Made by a program: the position numbers and the translations under genes. Below, one piece after another: positions 16,812 to 25,612 of a DNA stretch of 64,000 nt. The first letter of the stretch is position 1. Each line of letters begins with the position of its first letter. This DNA is from Mariniphaga sp964559175 (GTDB lineage Bacteria > Bacteroidota > Bacteroidia > Bacteroidales > Prolixibacteraceae): the NCBI GenBank assembly GCA_964559175.1, contig CAZLGT010000021.1, positions 1 through 64,000 on the forward strand, read 5' to 3'. The notes beneath the pieces were generated by a model, which was given only the letters and a program-made list of their open reading frames with translations, made no database searches and was not told where the DNA came from.

Positions 16812-18150
16812 AATCAAAATTGTTTTACCGGCAGCATTATTACTGCTCATGCCCGGCAAGATGCATGCGCAGGATATTTATGATCTGAGCCGGTGCATTG
16901 TTACCGGACTGGAACAAAACTTTTCGGTAAAAGTTGTACGCAACCAGGAAGAAATTGCCGGAAACAATGTTACCCGCGGAAATGCAGGGTTTTTGCCCAC
17001 TGTGACCACAACAAACCGTTTTGGCGGGAACATCAACACAACCACTCAAAACATGAATAACGGTACGCAAAACGTTTCAAGCGGAGTTCACAACACCACA
17101 GCTTCCGCTGCCCTGAATCTCGATATGACGTTGTTCCGTGGGTTTAATGTGCAAACCACCTGGCAAAAATTACATGAACTGAAAGAAATGGGTGAACTGA
17201 ATACCCAGATGTCGATGGAGAACCTGGTAGCACAAATAGTGGCCGAGTACTATTACTACATTCAGCAGCACAACTATTTCAACAATATGCAATACGCCGT
17301 TTCACTTTCGAGGGAGCGGGTGCGGATTGATGAGGAGCGTTATCTGCTGGGAGCTTCATCCAAACTGGAACTGTTGCAGTCAATCGTTTACCTCAATGCC
17401 GATAGTTCGCGGCTTGCCCGGCAAAATGAAGCCATCCTCGAATCGGAAATCAGATTAAAAAAACTGATGGCACTGGAAAACCTGAAAGAGGAAATTCAGC
17501 TGCTGGACTCTTCTATTGTTTTCAACCCCGATTTGCTTTACGACGAACTGCTGGCTTCGACGCTTGATTTTAATACCAGCCTGCAGATTGCCCAAAAGTC
17601 CCAACTCATTTCTGAACTCGATTACAAAATCATTGCATCGAGGTCGTATCCTTACCTGAACCTGTCGTCGGGATATAATTATTCTTACCGGGGGTATGGT
17701 ACAGGAACCATAAGCGATTACGGCGAGCTGGCCCTGAGCAACCAGCAAAACCGCACATTGAACTACGGGCTAACACTGGGCATGGAAATTTTTAACGGAT
17801 TTAACCGGCGGCGCGAAAAAACAAATGCTTTAATTGAGGTGGAAAACCGCATGTACAGGCTTAATGAAATTGAACAGGAAATTAAAGCAGACCTTCTTAC
17901 CGTGTATTATGCCTACGAAAACAACCTGAAACTGGTGCAAATGGAGGAACAAAATCTGGATGTGGCACGCGAGAATCTTGAAATTGCGCTGGAGCGATAC
18001 AGACTGGGAGCTCTTTCGGGACTCGAACTTCGCGAAGTGCAAAAAAGCCTCCTCGACGCAGAAGAACGGTTAATCTCCATCAAGTTTCAGACAAAGCTGG
18101 CCGAAATTTCATTGTTACAGATAGCCGGAAGAATTATGGATTACGTTTAA
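16774..18150 (+). CDS. TolC-family outer membrane efflux protein
   Basis: A 458-residue outer-membrane channel. The signal peptide ends near MHAQD, and the mature part shows the duplicated coiled-coil plan of TolC with characteristic repeats (LGALSGLELREVQKSLLDAEERL near the C-terminus, split here by family knowledge into the second half). It completes the tripartite RND pump with the two upstream genes. The ATG at 16774 is needed to include the signal peptide, giving the 38-bp overlap. Confidence 0.9.
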   Translation: MQLHLIQLKHLLKIKIVLPAALLLLMPGKMHAQDIYDLSRCIVTGLEQNFSVKVVRNQEEIAGNNVTRGNAGFLPTVTTTNRFGGNINTTTQNMNNGTQNVSSGVHNTTASAALNLDMTLFRGFNVQTTWQKLHELKEMGELNTQMSMENLVAQIVAEYYYYIQQHNYFNNMQYAVSLSRERVRIDEERYLLGASSKLELLQSIVYLNADSSRLARQNEAILESEIRLKKLMALENLKEEIQLLDSSIVFNPDLLYDELLASTLDFNTSLQIAQKSQLISELDYKIIASRSYPYLNLSSGYNYSYRGYGTGTISDYGELALSNQQNRTLNYGLTLGMEIFNGFNRRREKTNALIEVENRMYRLNEIEQEIKADLLTVYYAYENNLKLVQMEEQNLDVARENLEIALERYRLGALSGLELREVQKSLLDAEERLISIKFQTKLAEISLLQIAGRIMDYV

Positions 18151-18163
18151 ATGAAACACCAAT

Positions 18164-18490
18164 ATGTTTTCTAAAAGCAATACATACCAATACAGAGAAT
18201 TGATGAAAGGAGTTACCATGCGACCGGTGGCTATGGGAGAAAAAGGCAATCTCTGCGAATTCAGGCTCGCAAAAGGACACAGGCTGCCCTCACACCGGCA
18301 TCCATACGAACAAACAGGCACGCTTGTATCAGGAAAATTAAATTTCAGAATTGAAAACACATGGCACCTTGCCGAACCGGGAGATGGATGGAGCGTCCCT
18401 ACAAATGCTGAGCATGAAGTTGAGGTACTTGAGGATTCCGTGGTTTTGGAAATATTTAATCCGGTTCGGCCCGATTATCTTCCCGAATAA
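18164..18490 (+). CDS. Cupin-domain protein
   Basis: A 108-residue single cupin. Metal ligands are visible as H44, H46, with E49/Q50, and H84, in the order of the two cupin motifs. No enzyme family can be assigned; small cupins of this kind range from sugar-binding sensors to dioxygenase-like proteins. It starts 13 bp after the TolC stop on the same strand and may be co-transcribed with the pump. Confidence 0.75.
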   Translation: MFSKSNTYQYRELMKGVTMRPVAMGEKGNLCEFRLAKGHRLPSHRHPYEQTGTLVSGKLNFRIENTWHLAEPGDGWSVPTNAEHEVEVLEDSVVLEIFNPVRPDYLPE

Positions 18491-18533
18491 AAAAAGCTTT
18501 GACTAAAAAAATACAACTACTTGAAAGAAATAG

Positions 18534-18541
18534 TAACTTTG
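18534..18541 (+). promoter_or_regulatory. -7 promoter box of nadB
   Basis: TAACTTTG matches TAnnTTTG, 25 nt before the nadB ATG. There is no clear -33 box. Confidence 0.45.
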
Positions 18542-18566
18542 CCGCGCATTTACGAGAAACTATTTC

Positions 18567-20147
18567 ATGCAAATACTTGAATTTGATACAGTTATAATTG
18601 GAAGTGGACTTGCTGGGCTCACTGCTGCCTACCATTCATCAAAAAACGGTTCGGTGGCTATTGTCACCAAATCGGAGCTCGATACCAGCAATTCATACTA
18701 TGCCCAGGGCGGAATTGCAGCAGCCATTGCCTCCGACGATTCCACAGAACTTCATTTTAACGACACAGTAGCTGCCGGACGAGGTTTGTGCGATGAGGAT
18801 GCCGTAAGAATTATGGTAGCCGAAGGCAAAGAGCGGGTACTTGAACTGATTGAAATGGGCATGCAGTTCGACAAAAATAACGGTGAACTGGTGCTTGGCC
18901 TGGAGGGCGCCCACAGCAGACGCCGCATTTTGCATGCCGGGGGAGATGCCACAGGGCAGGAACTTACCTGCTTTTTTCTGAAAAAAGTACAGGAACAGAC
19001 TGGCATTACACCCTTTGAATACACCACCGCCGTAAAATTGCTCAAAAACAACGGAAATATTGCCGGGGTACAGGCGCTGGATTTTAAAACCGGTGAAAAC
19101 ATGCTTTTTAAGACAAAAGCCGTGATTTTAGCCACCGGGGGATTATCCCGCATTTTTGCCCGCTCCACAAACCCACACACGGCCACCGGCGACGGAATTG
19201 CGCTTGCCTGGGAAGCAGGAGCTGAAATTTCCGATATCGAATTTATCCAGTTCCACCCTTCGGCGCTATATGTTCCGGGCGGGGAAGCCTATTTAATCAG
19301 CGAAGCTGTTCGCGGTGAAGGCGCGTGGCTGCTTAACCAAAAGGGAGAGCGGTTTATGAAAAAATTTCATCCGCTGGCCGAGCTGGCCCCTCGCGATGTG
19401 GTGGCTTACCACATATTCCGGGAAATTCAGCAATCGGAAAATCCGTATGTATTTTTATCGCTGAAACATTTGGATGAAAAAAAAATCAAAGCCCGTTTTA
19501 AAAACATCGATTTAAACGTGAAAGCACTGGGGTTCGATTTAACAAAAGACCTTCTTCCGGTTTCGCCTGCCGCACATTACATGATTGGCGGCATCAGAAC
19601 AAACCTCGATGCCGAAACCAATATTAGAGGGTTGTTTGTTTGTGGAGAAGCAGCAAGTACCGGGGTTATGGGCGCCAACAGGCTCGCCAGCAACTCGCTG
19701 CTCGAGTGCCTTGTGTTTGGCAAACGTGCAAGCGATAAATCGGCCAGATTGCCGTGGTCGCAGGAAGACCTGCCGCCAATTCACCCTATTACCGTTGACG
19801 TTAAAAACGAACAGGTGTTTCTGGATGTTCAAAATGAAATGGCAGCTCAAATGATGAAAAACCTGGGAATTGTGAGAAACAAAACCGGGTTGGACAAAGC
19901 GCTTGCTGTTTTTAAAGAAACAGGCAAAAAATATGAAAATTGCAAAAATGAATACAACCTGTTGAAAGTTAAAAACAGCGCCACCATCAGCCGGTTGATT
20001 GCGAAGGCGGCATTGACACGCGAAGAGAGCCGGGGGGGACACATCCGCACCGACTTTCCGAACGAAAACCCCGGGTTTAATGTACATTCAGTACAACAAA
20101 AAAACAAAAAAATTAACTTTCAACCTGTTAGAAAAGAGAAACAATGA
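18567..20147 (+). CDS. nadB: L-aspartate oxidase
   Basis: A 526-residue FAD flavoprotein that oxidises L-aspartate to iminoaspartate, the first step of de novo NAD synthesis. The dinucleotide-binding GSGLAG is at 12-17, and the active-site region EAVRGEGAWLLN and the RELAPRD-like segment (ELAPRDVV) are present. The fumarate-reductase-like C-terminal helical domain is complete. NadC follows with a 4-bp overlap. NadA, the partner quinolinate synthase, is not in the window. Confidence 0.95.
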   Translation: MQILEFDTVIIGSGLAGLTAAYHSSKNGSVAIVTKSELDTSNSYYAQGGIAAAIASDDSTELHFNDTVAAGRGLCDEDAVRIMVAEGKERVLELIEMGMQFDKNNGELVLGLEGAHSRRRILHAGGDATGQELTCFFLKKVQEQTGITPFEYTTAVKLLKNNGNIAGVQALDFKTGENMLFKTKAVILATGGLSRIFARSTNPHTATGDGIALAWEAGAEISDIEFIQFHPSALYVPGGEAYLISEAVRGEGAWLLNQKGERFMKKFHPLAELAPRDVVAYHIFREIQQSENPYVFLSLKHLDEKKIKARFKNIDLNVKALGFDLTKDLLPVSPAAHYMIGGIRTNLDAETNIRGLFVCGEAASTGVMGANRLASNSLLECLVFGKRASDKSARLPWSQEDLPPIHPITVDVKNEQVFLDVQNEMAAQMMKNLGIVRNKTGLDKALAVFKETGKKYENCKNEYNLLKVKNSATISRLIAKAALTREESRGGHIRTDFPNENPGFNVHSVQQKNKKINFQPVRKEKQ

Positions 20148-20989
20148 TGGACGAAAAAACATTGAAGTCGGCCGAAGTTTTATTTGAAATGGCCTACGCA
20201 GAAGATATTGGTGACGGCGATATTACCACCAACAACCTGGTGCCGCCCGAATCTAGCAAAACCGCCATTCTGGTTGCCAAAGAGGAAGGAATGATTGCCG
20301 GGCTGCCGGTGGCTGAAATGGTTTTTAAAAAATTCGACAAAAATATTGAGTGGATAGAATTATTGCCCGATGGCAGCAAAGTAAGCCCTGGCGATGTAAT
20401 TGCCGAATTCAGGGGAACTTTTCGCGCCCTGCTGACAGGAGAACGTAAAGCACTCAATTTTCTCCAGCGTTTGTCGGGCATTGCCACCTATGCAAATAAA
20501 TGCATGAAGGAAATTGAAGGACACAACGTGGAGATTCTGGATACCAGAAAAACCCTGCCCGGATACCGTTACCTGGATAAATATGCCGTTAGGATGGGCG
20601 GCGCTTCAAACCACCGGTTTGGCCTGTACGACATGGTGATGATTAAAGACAACCACATTCAGGTGGCAGGAAGTATAAAAAAAGCGGTGGATGCCATCCG
20701 TTCCAAAATTCCGAAAAGCATAAAAATTGAGGTGGAAACAACCACCCTTGACCAAATCAGGGAAGCGCTCGAAGCCGATGTGGATATTATTATGCTCGAC
20801 AATATGAGCTCAAAAATGATGAAAGAGGCAGTTGAACTTATTAATGGCAGGGCAAAAATTGAGGCTTCGGGAAATATGACCCTGAAAAGAATCAGGAAAG
20901 TTGCGGCCACCGGGGTTAACTACATATCGATAGGCGCCCTAACCCATTCGGTCAGAGCTCTCGACATCACCCAAAGAATTATTGACTAA
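20144..20989 (+). CDS. nadC: Quinolinate phosphoribosyltransferase (carboxylating)
   Basis: A 281-residue enzyme making nicotinate mononucleotide from quinolinate and PRPP. Family signatures are visible: AEDIGDGDITT near residue 20, GERKALNFLQRLSGIAT, DTRKTLPGYR and VRMGGASNHR. The C-terminal barrel motif IMLDNMS is also present. The ATG overlaps the nadB stop, so the two steps of NAD synthesis are translationally linked. Confidence 0.95.
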   Translation: MMDEKTLKSAEVLFEMAYAEDIGDGDITTNNLVPPESSKTAILVAKEEGMIAGLPVAEMVFKKFDKNIEWIELLPDGSKVSPGDVIAEFRGTFRALLTGERKALNFLQRLSGIATYANKCMKEIEGHNVEILDTRKTLPGYRYLDKYAVRMGGASNHRFGLYDMVMIKDNHIQVAGSIKKAVDAIRSKIPKSIKIEVETTTLDQIREALEADVDIIMLDNMSSKMMKEAVELINGRAKIEASGNMTLKRIRKVAATGVNYISIGALTHSVRALDITQRIID

Positions 20990-20991
20990 CC

Positions 20992-21723
20992 ATGAACCTG
21001 GTGATCGACATAGGAAACACCCGAACCAAATTTTCGGTATTTCATAACGGCGAAGAAATGATTTCGGTGCCGGTGGATGAGTTTTTACCTTCCCACGTCG
21101 ATGTGCTGTTAAAAGAACACCCCTCCATTCAAAAATCCATTCTTTCGGCTGTTAGAGACTATTCACCGGAATTAAAAGAATATCTTCGGGAGCGGTTTAA
21201 GCCCTTTGTGGAACTGAATGCCGGCACTCTCCTTCCGCTGGAAAACCAATACCATTCAAAAGATACGCTGGGAAAAGACAGAATAGCAGCGGCAGTTGGC
21301 GCAGCAACCCTTTACCCCGGGAATAATGTCTTAATCATTGACGCCGGCACTGCCATTACCTACGATTTGGTAACCGAAAAAAAACAGTACCTTGGCGGCA
21401 ACATTTCACCCGGTATTGAGATGCGTTTTAAAGCACTGCATACCTTTACCGGCCGGTTGCCATTGGTAAAGAAAGAGGCGTTTCCGAGGTTGTTTGGACA
21501 GTCCACAAAGGAAGCCATTCTGGCCGGAGTACAGCATGGCGTTGTTTTTGAGGCAGATAAAGCCATCGATACATTTAAGGAATTTTATAGAAATTTAATC
21601 GTTATTATTACCGGCGGCGATGCCGATTTTTTTGATAAGAAATTAAAAAATTCTTTCTTTGTACATTTCAATTTAGTAGCCATAGGATTAAACCGCATAT
21701 TAGAATATAATGGGGATATTTAG
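20992..21723 (+). CDS. coaX: Type III pantothenate kinase
   Basis: A 243-residue type III kinase phosphorylating pantothenate, the first step of CoA synthesis. The acetate-kinase-like fold motifs are visible: DIGNTRTKFSVF at the N-terminus, KDRIAAAVGA, IIDAGTAITYDLV and GGNISPGIEMR. It starts 2 bp after nadC and its 3' end overlaps the next gene by 14 bp, so cofactor genes run straight into an envelope gene set. Confidence 0.93.
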   Translation: MNLVIDIGNTRTKFSVFHNGEEMISVPVDEFLPSHVDVLLKEHPSIQKSILSAVRDYSPELKEYLRERFKPFVELNAGTLLPLENQYHSKDTLGKDRIAAAVGAATLYPGNNVLIIDAGTAITYDLVTEKKQYLGGNISPGIEMRFKALHTFTGRLPLVKKEAFPRLFGQSTKEAILAGVQHGVVFEADKAIDTFKEFYRNLIVIITGGDADFFDKKLKNSFFVHFNLVAIGLNRILEYNGDI

Positions 21724-23002
21724 AAAAGTAATTTTACTTGCCGGATTGGTTTTGCTGCCGGCTTTCTTGTTTGCACAATTTAACAACGCCACCACTTCAC
21801 CGTATTCACGGTTTGGTCTGGGCGACCTTCAGCCATACAGCTTCGGACGCACTACGGCAATGGGAGGTGCTTCCCTTGCAAGCCGAAACAGTCAGCAAAT
21901 CAACCTGTCCAACCCTGCTTCCTACACCGCAGTCGATTCACTGGGGTTTATGTTCGAGTTTGGAGTGTACGGTAAATTCTCCCAATTTTCAAACGAGATT
22001 GCCAGCATGAATGCCAACGACATCAATTTCAGGTATTTTGCAATGAATTTTCAGTTTACAAACTGGCTGGCTACTTCGTTGGGGTTAACACCATATTCCG
22101 ATGTAGGGTACGACCTGGAGGTAAACGACGAAGTGCAAAATGCGGGAAATATTCTTTACAAATACTGGGGCGAAGGCTCCATATCGAAAGCATACTGGGG
22201 CATTGCCGTCGATCCGGTGAAAAACATTTCGGTAGGCGCAAACCTGAATTACATGTTTGGTAGCCTGAGCCGAAACGCAGAAACCTGGTTTTTGGATGGA
22301 AGCGACTTCTACAACAACCAGAAATATGAAACCATCCGTCTGCGCGATTTTAACTTCAGCCTCGGCGCCCAGGGAACCATCCCGCTAAAGGACAACCAGC
22401 GCCTGATACTGGCAGCTGTATTCGAAAACAAACCCGCATTTACCGGTTTTTATTCCGACCTTACCCGTAAAGAGCTTTCCATACTAATTCAAAGCACTAC
22501 CCGAACCGACCGGGATACCATCAATTTTCAAAACGAAGAAAAAAGCTCCATTGAATTTCCGTTAACTTACGGATTTGGCATTTCCTATGTAAAAGACAAT
22601 TCGCTTGAAATAAATGCCGATTATTACCACCAGGCCTGGTCGAATGCAAAATTTTTCGGTTCAACCAATCCGGTTTTAACAGATTTGAATAAATTTGCCC
22701 TCGGTGCCGAATGGATTCCCGACAGGTTCTCCATACGCAGCTACCTGAACAGAATAGCCTATCGTGCCGGGCTAAAATACGAGAAATCATATTTGATTCT
22801 TGGTAATCAGCAGATTAATGATTTTGGCATAAGTTTTGGAGTGGGACTACCGGTTTACCGTTCCAATTCAACCATTAACATTTCGGCCGAGCTTGGAAGA
22901 AGAGGAACAAAACAAAATAGCTTAGTTCTTGAAAATTATGCATCGTTGAACCTGAGTGTTAATTTATACGACTTATGGTTTATTCAGCGAAGATACGATT
23001 AG
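21710..23002 (+). CDS. Outer membrane beta-barrel protein (OMPP1/FadL-like)
   Basis: A 430-residue predicted barrel with a signal peptide (hydrophobic residues about 7-20, ending FAQF). The N-terminal SRFGLGDL...AMGGASLA segment is typical of Bacteroidota barrels related to the FadL/OMPP1 group, and long alternating strands run to the C-terminal aromatic end. Cargo is unknown. Its start lies inside the coaX 3' end. Position between coaX and the TPR/LptC genes suggests a role in, or dependence on, outer-membrane assembly. Confidence 0.75.
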   Translation: MGIFRKVILLAGLVLLPAFLFAQFNNATTSPYSRFGLGDLQPYSFGRTTAMGGASLASRNSQQINLSNPASYTAVDSLGFMFEFGVYGKFSQFSNEIASMNANDINFRYFAMNFQFTNWLATSLGLTPYSDVGYDLEVNDEVQNAGNILYKYWGEGSISKAYWGIAVDPVKNISVGANLNYMFGSLSRNAETWFLDGSDFYNNQKYETIRLRDFNFSLGAQGTIPLKDNQRLILAAVFENKPAFTGFYSDLTRKELSILIQSTTRTDRDTINFQNEEKSSIEFPLTYGFGISYVKDNSLEINADYYHQAWSNAKFFGSTNPVLTDLNKFALGAEWIPDRFSIRSYLNRIAYRAGLKYEKSYLILGNQQINDFGISFGVGLPVYRSNSTINISAELGRRGTKQNSLVLENYASLNLSVNLYDLWFIQRRYD

Positions 23003-23032
23003 GAAAAATTAACAAAAGATAAATTAAAAACT

Positions 23033-24658
23033 ATGAAAGCTGTATATCGAATATCTCTTTTAATAGCCTCCCTGGTTTTGGCAGCCGCTACAACCCTGCA
23101 GGCTCAAAGAGTAATTAAAGGCACTGTTTACCGCGAAGGAAAACCTGCCGCAGGTGTTAACGTAGAAGCTCATCGTGGCGGCTCGATGATGACCAGTTTC
23201 GATGGTAAATATGAAGTTGAAGCCCACGAAAAAACAAGATGGATCAAGTTTACATTTATCAGCGATTCAGAACGAATCGACGTTTCAGACAGCGATGTAA
23301 TCGATTTTGCATTCGATGGCATTTACCCGGGAGATGAAGAAGAGGAATCAGGAGACGTTGTGCTGAAATCAGCCGAGGAATTAATTCGTGACCAGGACAG
23401 AGATTTCATGAATGAATTGTCATTATACAACGAGTTTTATAAACAAGGCAATTTTGAATCGGCATTGCCACACTGGAAAATTATTTTCAACAAATATCCG
23501 AAATCAACACTCAATTTATACATTCATGGCACCAACATGTATGAAAAAATGATTGAGCAAGCTGATACCCCGGAAGAAAAAAATCAGCACATCAGCGAAT
23601 TGATGAAAGTTTACGACAAAAGAATCAAATACTTTGGCGACAAAGGATATGTGCTGGGAAGAAAAGCCGCATCCTGGCTCAAGCATAAACTCGATACCGA
23701 CAGGGAGCTTGATAACGGAGATATGCAGGAAACCCTGAAGAAGGGTTATGACTGGCTCACCGAATCGGTAAACGAAAGAGGAGACGAAACCGAACTGCCC
23801 GTATTGGTGCTGCTGATGCAAACCACCCGTTCACTTTTCAAACTGGGAGAACTGCCAAAAGAGACCGTAGTAAGAAATTACGACTCCTGCAACTCTACTC
23901 TGAAGGCGATTTTAGAACAGGGAGAGGTTGAAGAAGAACTGGCCAGGAATGTTAGCGACGTGCAGGCCTATATCGAAGATATATTCGGTACTTCAGGCGC
24001 AGCCGATTGCGAGGCTTTGATTACCATCTTCACCCCGCAGTATGAGCAGAATAAAAACGATGTGGATTTTATTAAAAATATGCTCCGCAGGCTGGGAAGT
24101 GCCAAATGTGAGGAAACTCCATTGTTTGCAGAGGCTACCGAACAGCTTTACGAACTGGAACCTTCTGCCGAAGCTGCATTCAACATGGCCCGCCGGTTTT
24201 TAAAACGAGACGATACCGAAAGAGCAAAAAATTATTACCAGCAGGCTATGGAACAGGAAACCGACAAGGAACTGCTGGCAAAATATTACTACGAATATGC
24301 ATTGTTCATTTATGCCAAAGAACACGCCTTGCAGGAAGCCCGTACCTATGCCCGTAGAGCATTGGATATTAAATCCGATTATTGCGAAGCGCTGATGCTG
24401 ATTGGAGATATATATATTGCTGCAAGCCGCTCGTTTGGCGAAGATAATTTTGAGAAAGCTACCGTTTTCTGGGTTGCCGTAGATTACTTTGAAAGAGCGC
24501 GGACAAACCCCGACTGTGCTGTTGACGCCACCAAAAAAGCCAGCGACTATCGCAGGTATTTCCCCGATAAGGAAGAAGCTTTCTTCCGTAGCTTACAGGC
24601 AGGTCAAACCTACAGAGTGGGAGGATGGATTAATGAAACAACGAAAGTCAGGTTCTAA
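23033..24658 (+). CDS. Secreted TPR-repeat protein
   Basis: A 541-residue periplasmic protein with signal peptide (ends near LQAQ). A short carboxypeptidase-regulatory-like beta domain follows (about 27-75, GTVYREGKPAAGVNVEA). Helical repeats then run over the rest, with TPR-like motifs around 370-500. No enzymatic motif is seen. The last 26 bp overlap lptC. The gene order barrel-TPR-LptC-PpiD suggests a scaffold or assembly factor for the envelope; that is inference. Confidence 0.75.
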   Translation: MKAVYRISLLIASLVLAAATTLQAQRVIKGTVYREGKPAAGVNVEAHRGGSMMTSFDGKYEVEAHEKTRWIKFTFISDSERIDVSDSDVIDFAFDGIYPGDEEEESGDVVLKSAEELIRDQDRDFMNELSLYNEFYKQGNFESALPHWKIIFNKYPKSTLNLYIHGTNMYEKMIEQADTPEEKNQHISELMKVYDKRIKYFGDKGYVLGRKAASWLKHKLDTDRELDNGDMQETLKKGYDWLTESVNERGDETELPVLVLLMQTTRSLFKLGELPKETVVRNYDSCNSTLKAILEQGEVEEELARNVSDVQAYIEDIFGTSGAADCEALITIFTPQYEQNKNDVDFIKNMLRRLGSAKCEETPLFAEATEQLYELEPSAEAAFNMARRFLKRDDTERAKNYYQQAMEQETDKELLAKYYYEYALFIYAKEHALQEARTYARRALDIKSDYCEALMLIGDIYIAASRSFGEDNFEKATVFWVAVDYFERARTNPDCAVDATKKASDYRRYFPDKEEAFFRSLQAGQTYRVGGWINETTKVRF

Positions 24659-25313
24659 TACCGCAAAAATATTTTACTATTTCAGAATTGCAGTCCTTTT
24701 TTCAGGGACTGCAATTCTTTTCTTTGCCTGCGAGAACAACATCGAAAAAATAAAGGCTTTCAGTTCTGTCGATATTCTCCCGCAGGTAGAAGCCAAACAA
24801 TTTGAAACCCTTTATACCGACAGCGGAAAAGTAAGATTCCATATAAAAGCCCCGAAACTTTTGCAGTTTGAAACGGAAGGCAAAACCTACCTCGAATTTC
24901 CGGAAGGCATTGAACTGGTAAAATACGATGAAAAGCAAACGGTTATTTCAAGCATCACTGCCGACTATGCCAAAAAATTCGAAAAAGAAGAAAAGTGGGA
25001 AGCTAAAAACAATGTAATTGCTACCAATGCCCAGGGGGATACACTGAAAACCGAGCATCTTATTTGGGAAGAAAAAGAGGAAATTATTTATACTGAAGAG
25101 TTTGTCCGAATCATCCGGCCCGACCAAATCATTACAGGAATTGGATTTCAGTCGGACCAGGCTATGCAAAACTGGAGAATTAAAAATCCGCGCGGAACAA
25201 TTTATATTGATGTGGAGGATACACCGCCTGCCTCTTCCGATACGGCAGAACAAATACCCCGGCCCGAGACTTCACCGCAAAGCGGTCAGCAACCGGTTCG
25301 GTTCAATAATTAA
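24633..25313 (+). CDS. lptC: LPS export protein LptC (lipoprotein form)
   Basis: About 226 residues. An N-terminal hydrophobic segment ends in LFFAC, a plausible lipobox, so the protein may be lipid-anchored rather than single-pass. The following domain (KVRFHIKAPKLLQFE, a repeated beta pattern, NVIATNAQGDTLKTEHLIW) fits the LptC beta-jellyroll that carries lipopolysaccharide from LptFG to LptA. The reading frame extends upstream inside the TPR gene, but this ATG is the one placing the signal at the N-terminus. The Pro/Gln-rich tail is dispensable-looking. Confidence 0.8.
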   Translation: MKQRKSGSNTAKIFYYFRIAVLFSGTAILFFACENNIEKIKAFSSVDILPQVEAKQFETLYTDSGKVRFHIKAPKLLQFETEGKTYLEFPEGIELVKYDEKQTVISSITADYAKKFEKEEKWEAKNNVIATNAQGDTLKTEHLIWEEKEEIIYTEEFVRIIRPDQIITGIGFQSDQAMQNWRIKNPRGTIYIDVEDTPPASSDTAEQIPRPETSPQSGQQPVRFNN

Positions 25314-25390
25314 CCAACTTCAGCCACAGGGCCACTCGGTTTGTAACCGCGCACTTTAAAGTTGGAATCAATAATTAACCAACCTCAGCC
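25303..25390. repeat. Two 23-nt near-identical direct repeats after lptC
   Basis: Segments 25303-25325 and 25368-25390 differ at one base (22 of 23), 65 nt apart. The first copy contains the lptC stop codon. The rest of the 299-bp spacer to the foldase gene shows no gene and no consensus promoter. Confidence 0.6.
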
Positions 25391-25612
25391 GGTTTTTGAC
25401 ATTTTTACGCCATTTCAATTTAAAAATCAGGCCTAAGGTTAAAAAATAAAAAAATCTGAAAACGGTGCAATATATTAAAATACAAAAAGATAGCTACACA
25501 TGTCAAAACACATTCCAAAAAAAAAAGATTTCTCATGGTTTCTTTTGAAAATTGCTATCTTCGTAGCTCGAAAAAAATAAAGTAAATTTTGCATTAAAAG
25601 AACTGTAAATCA

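Noticed and set aside
24489..24632. N-terminal extension of lptC
   Set aside because: It lies wholly inside the TPR gene and would bury the lipoprotein signal.
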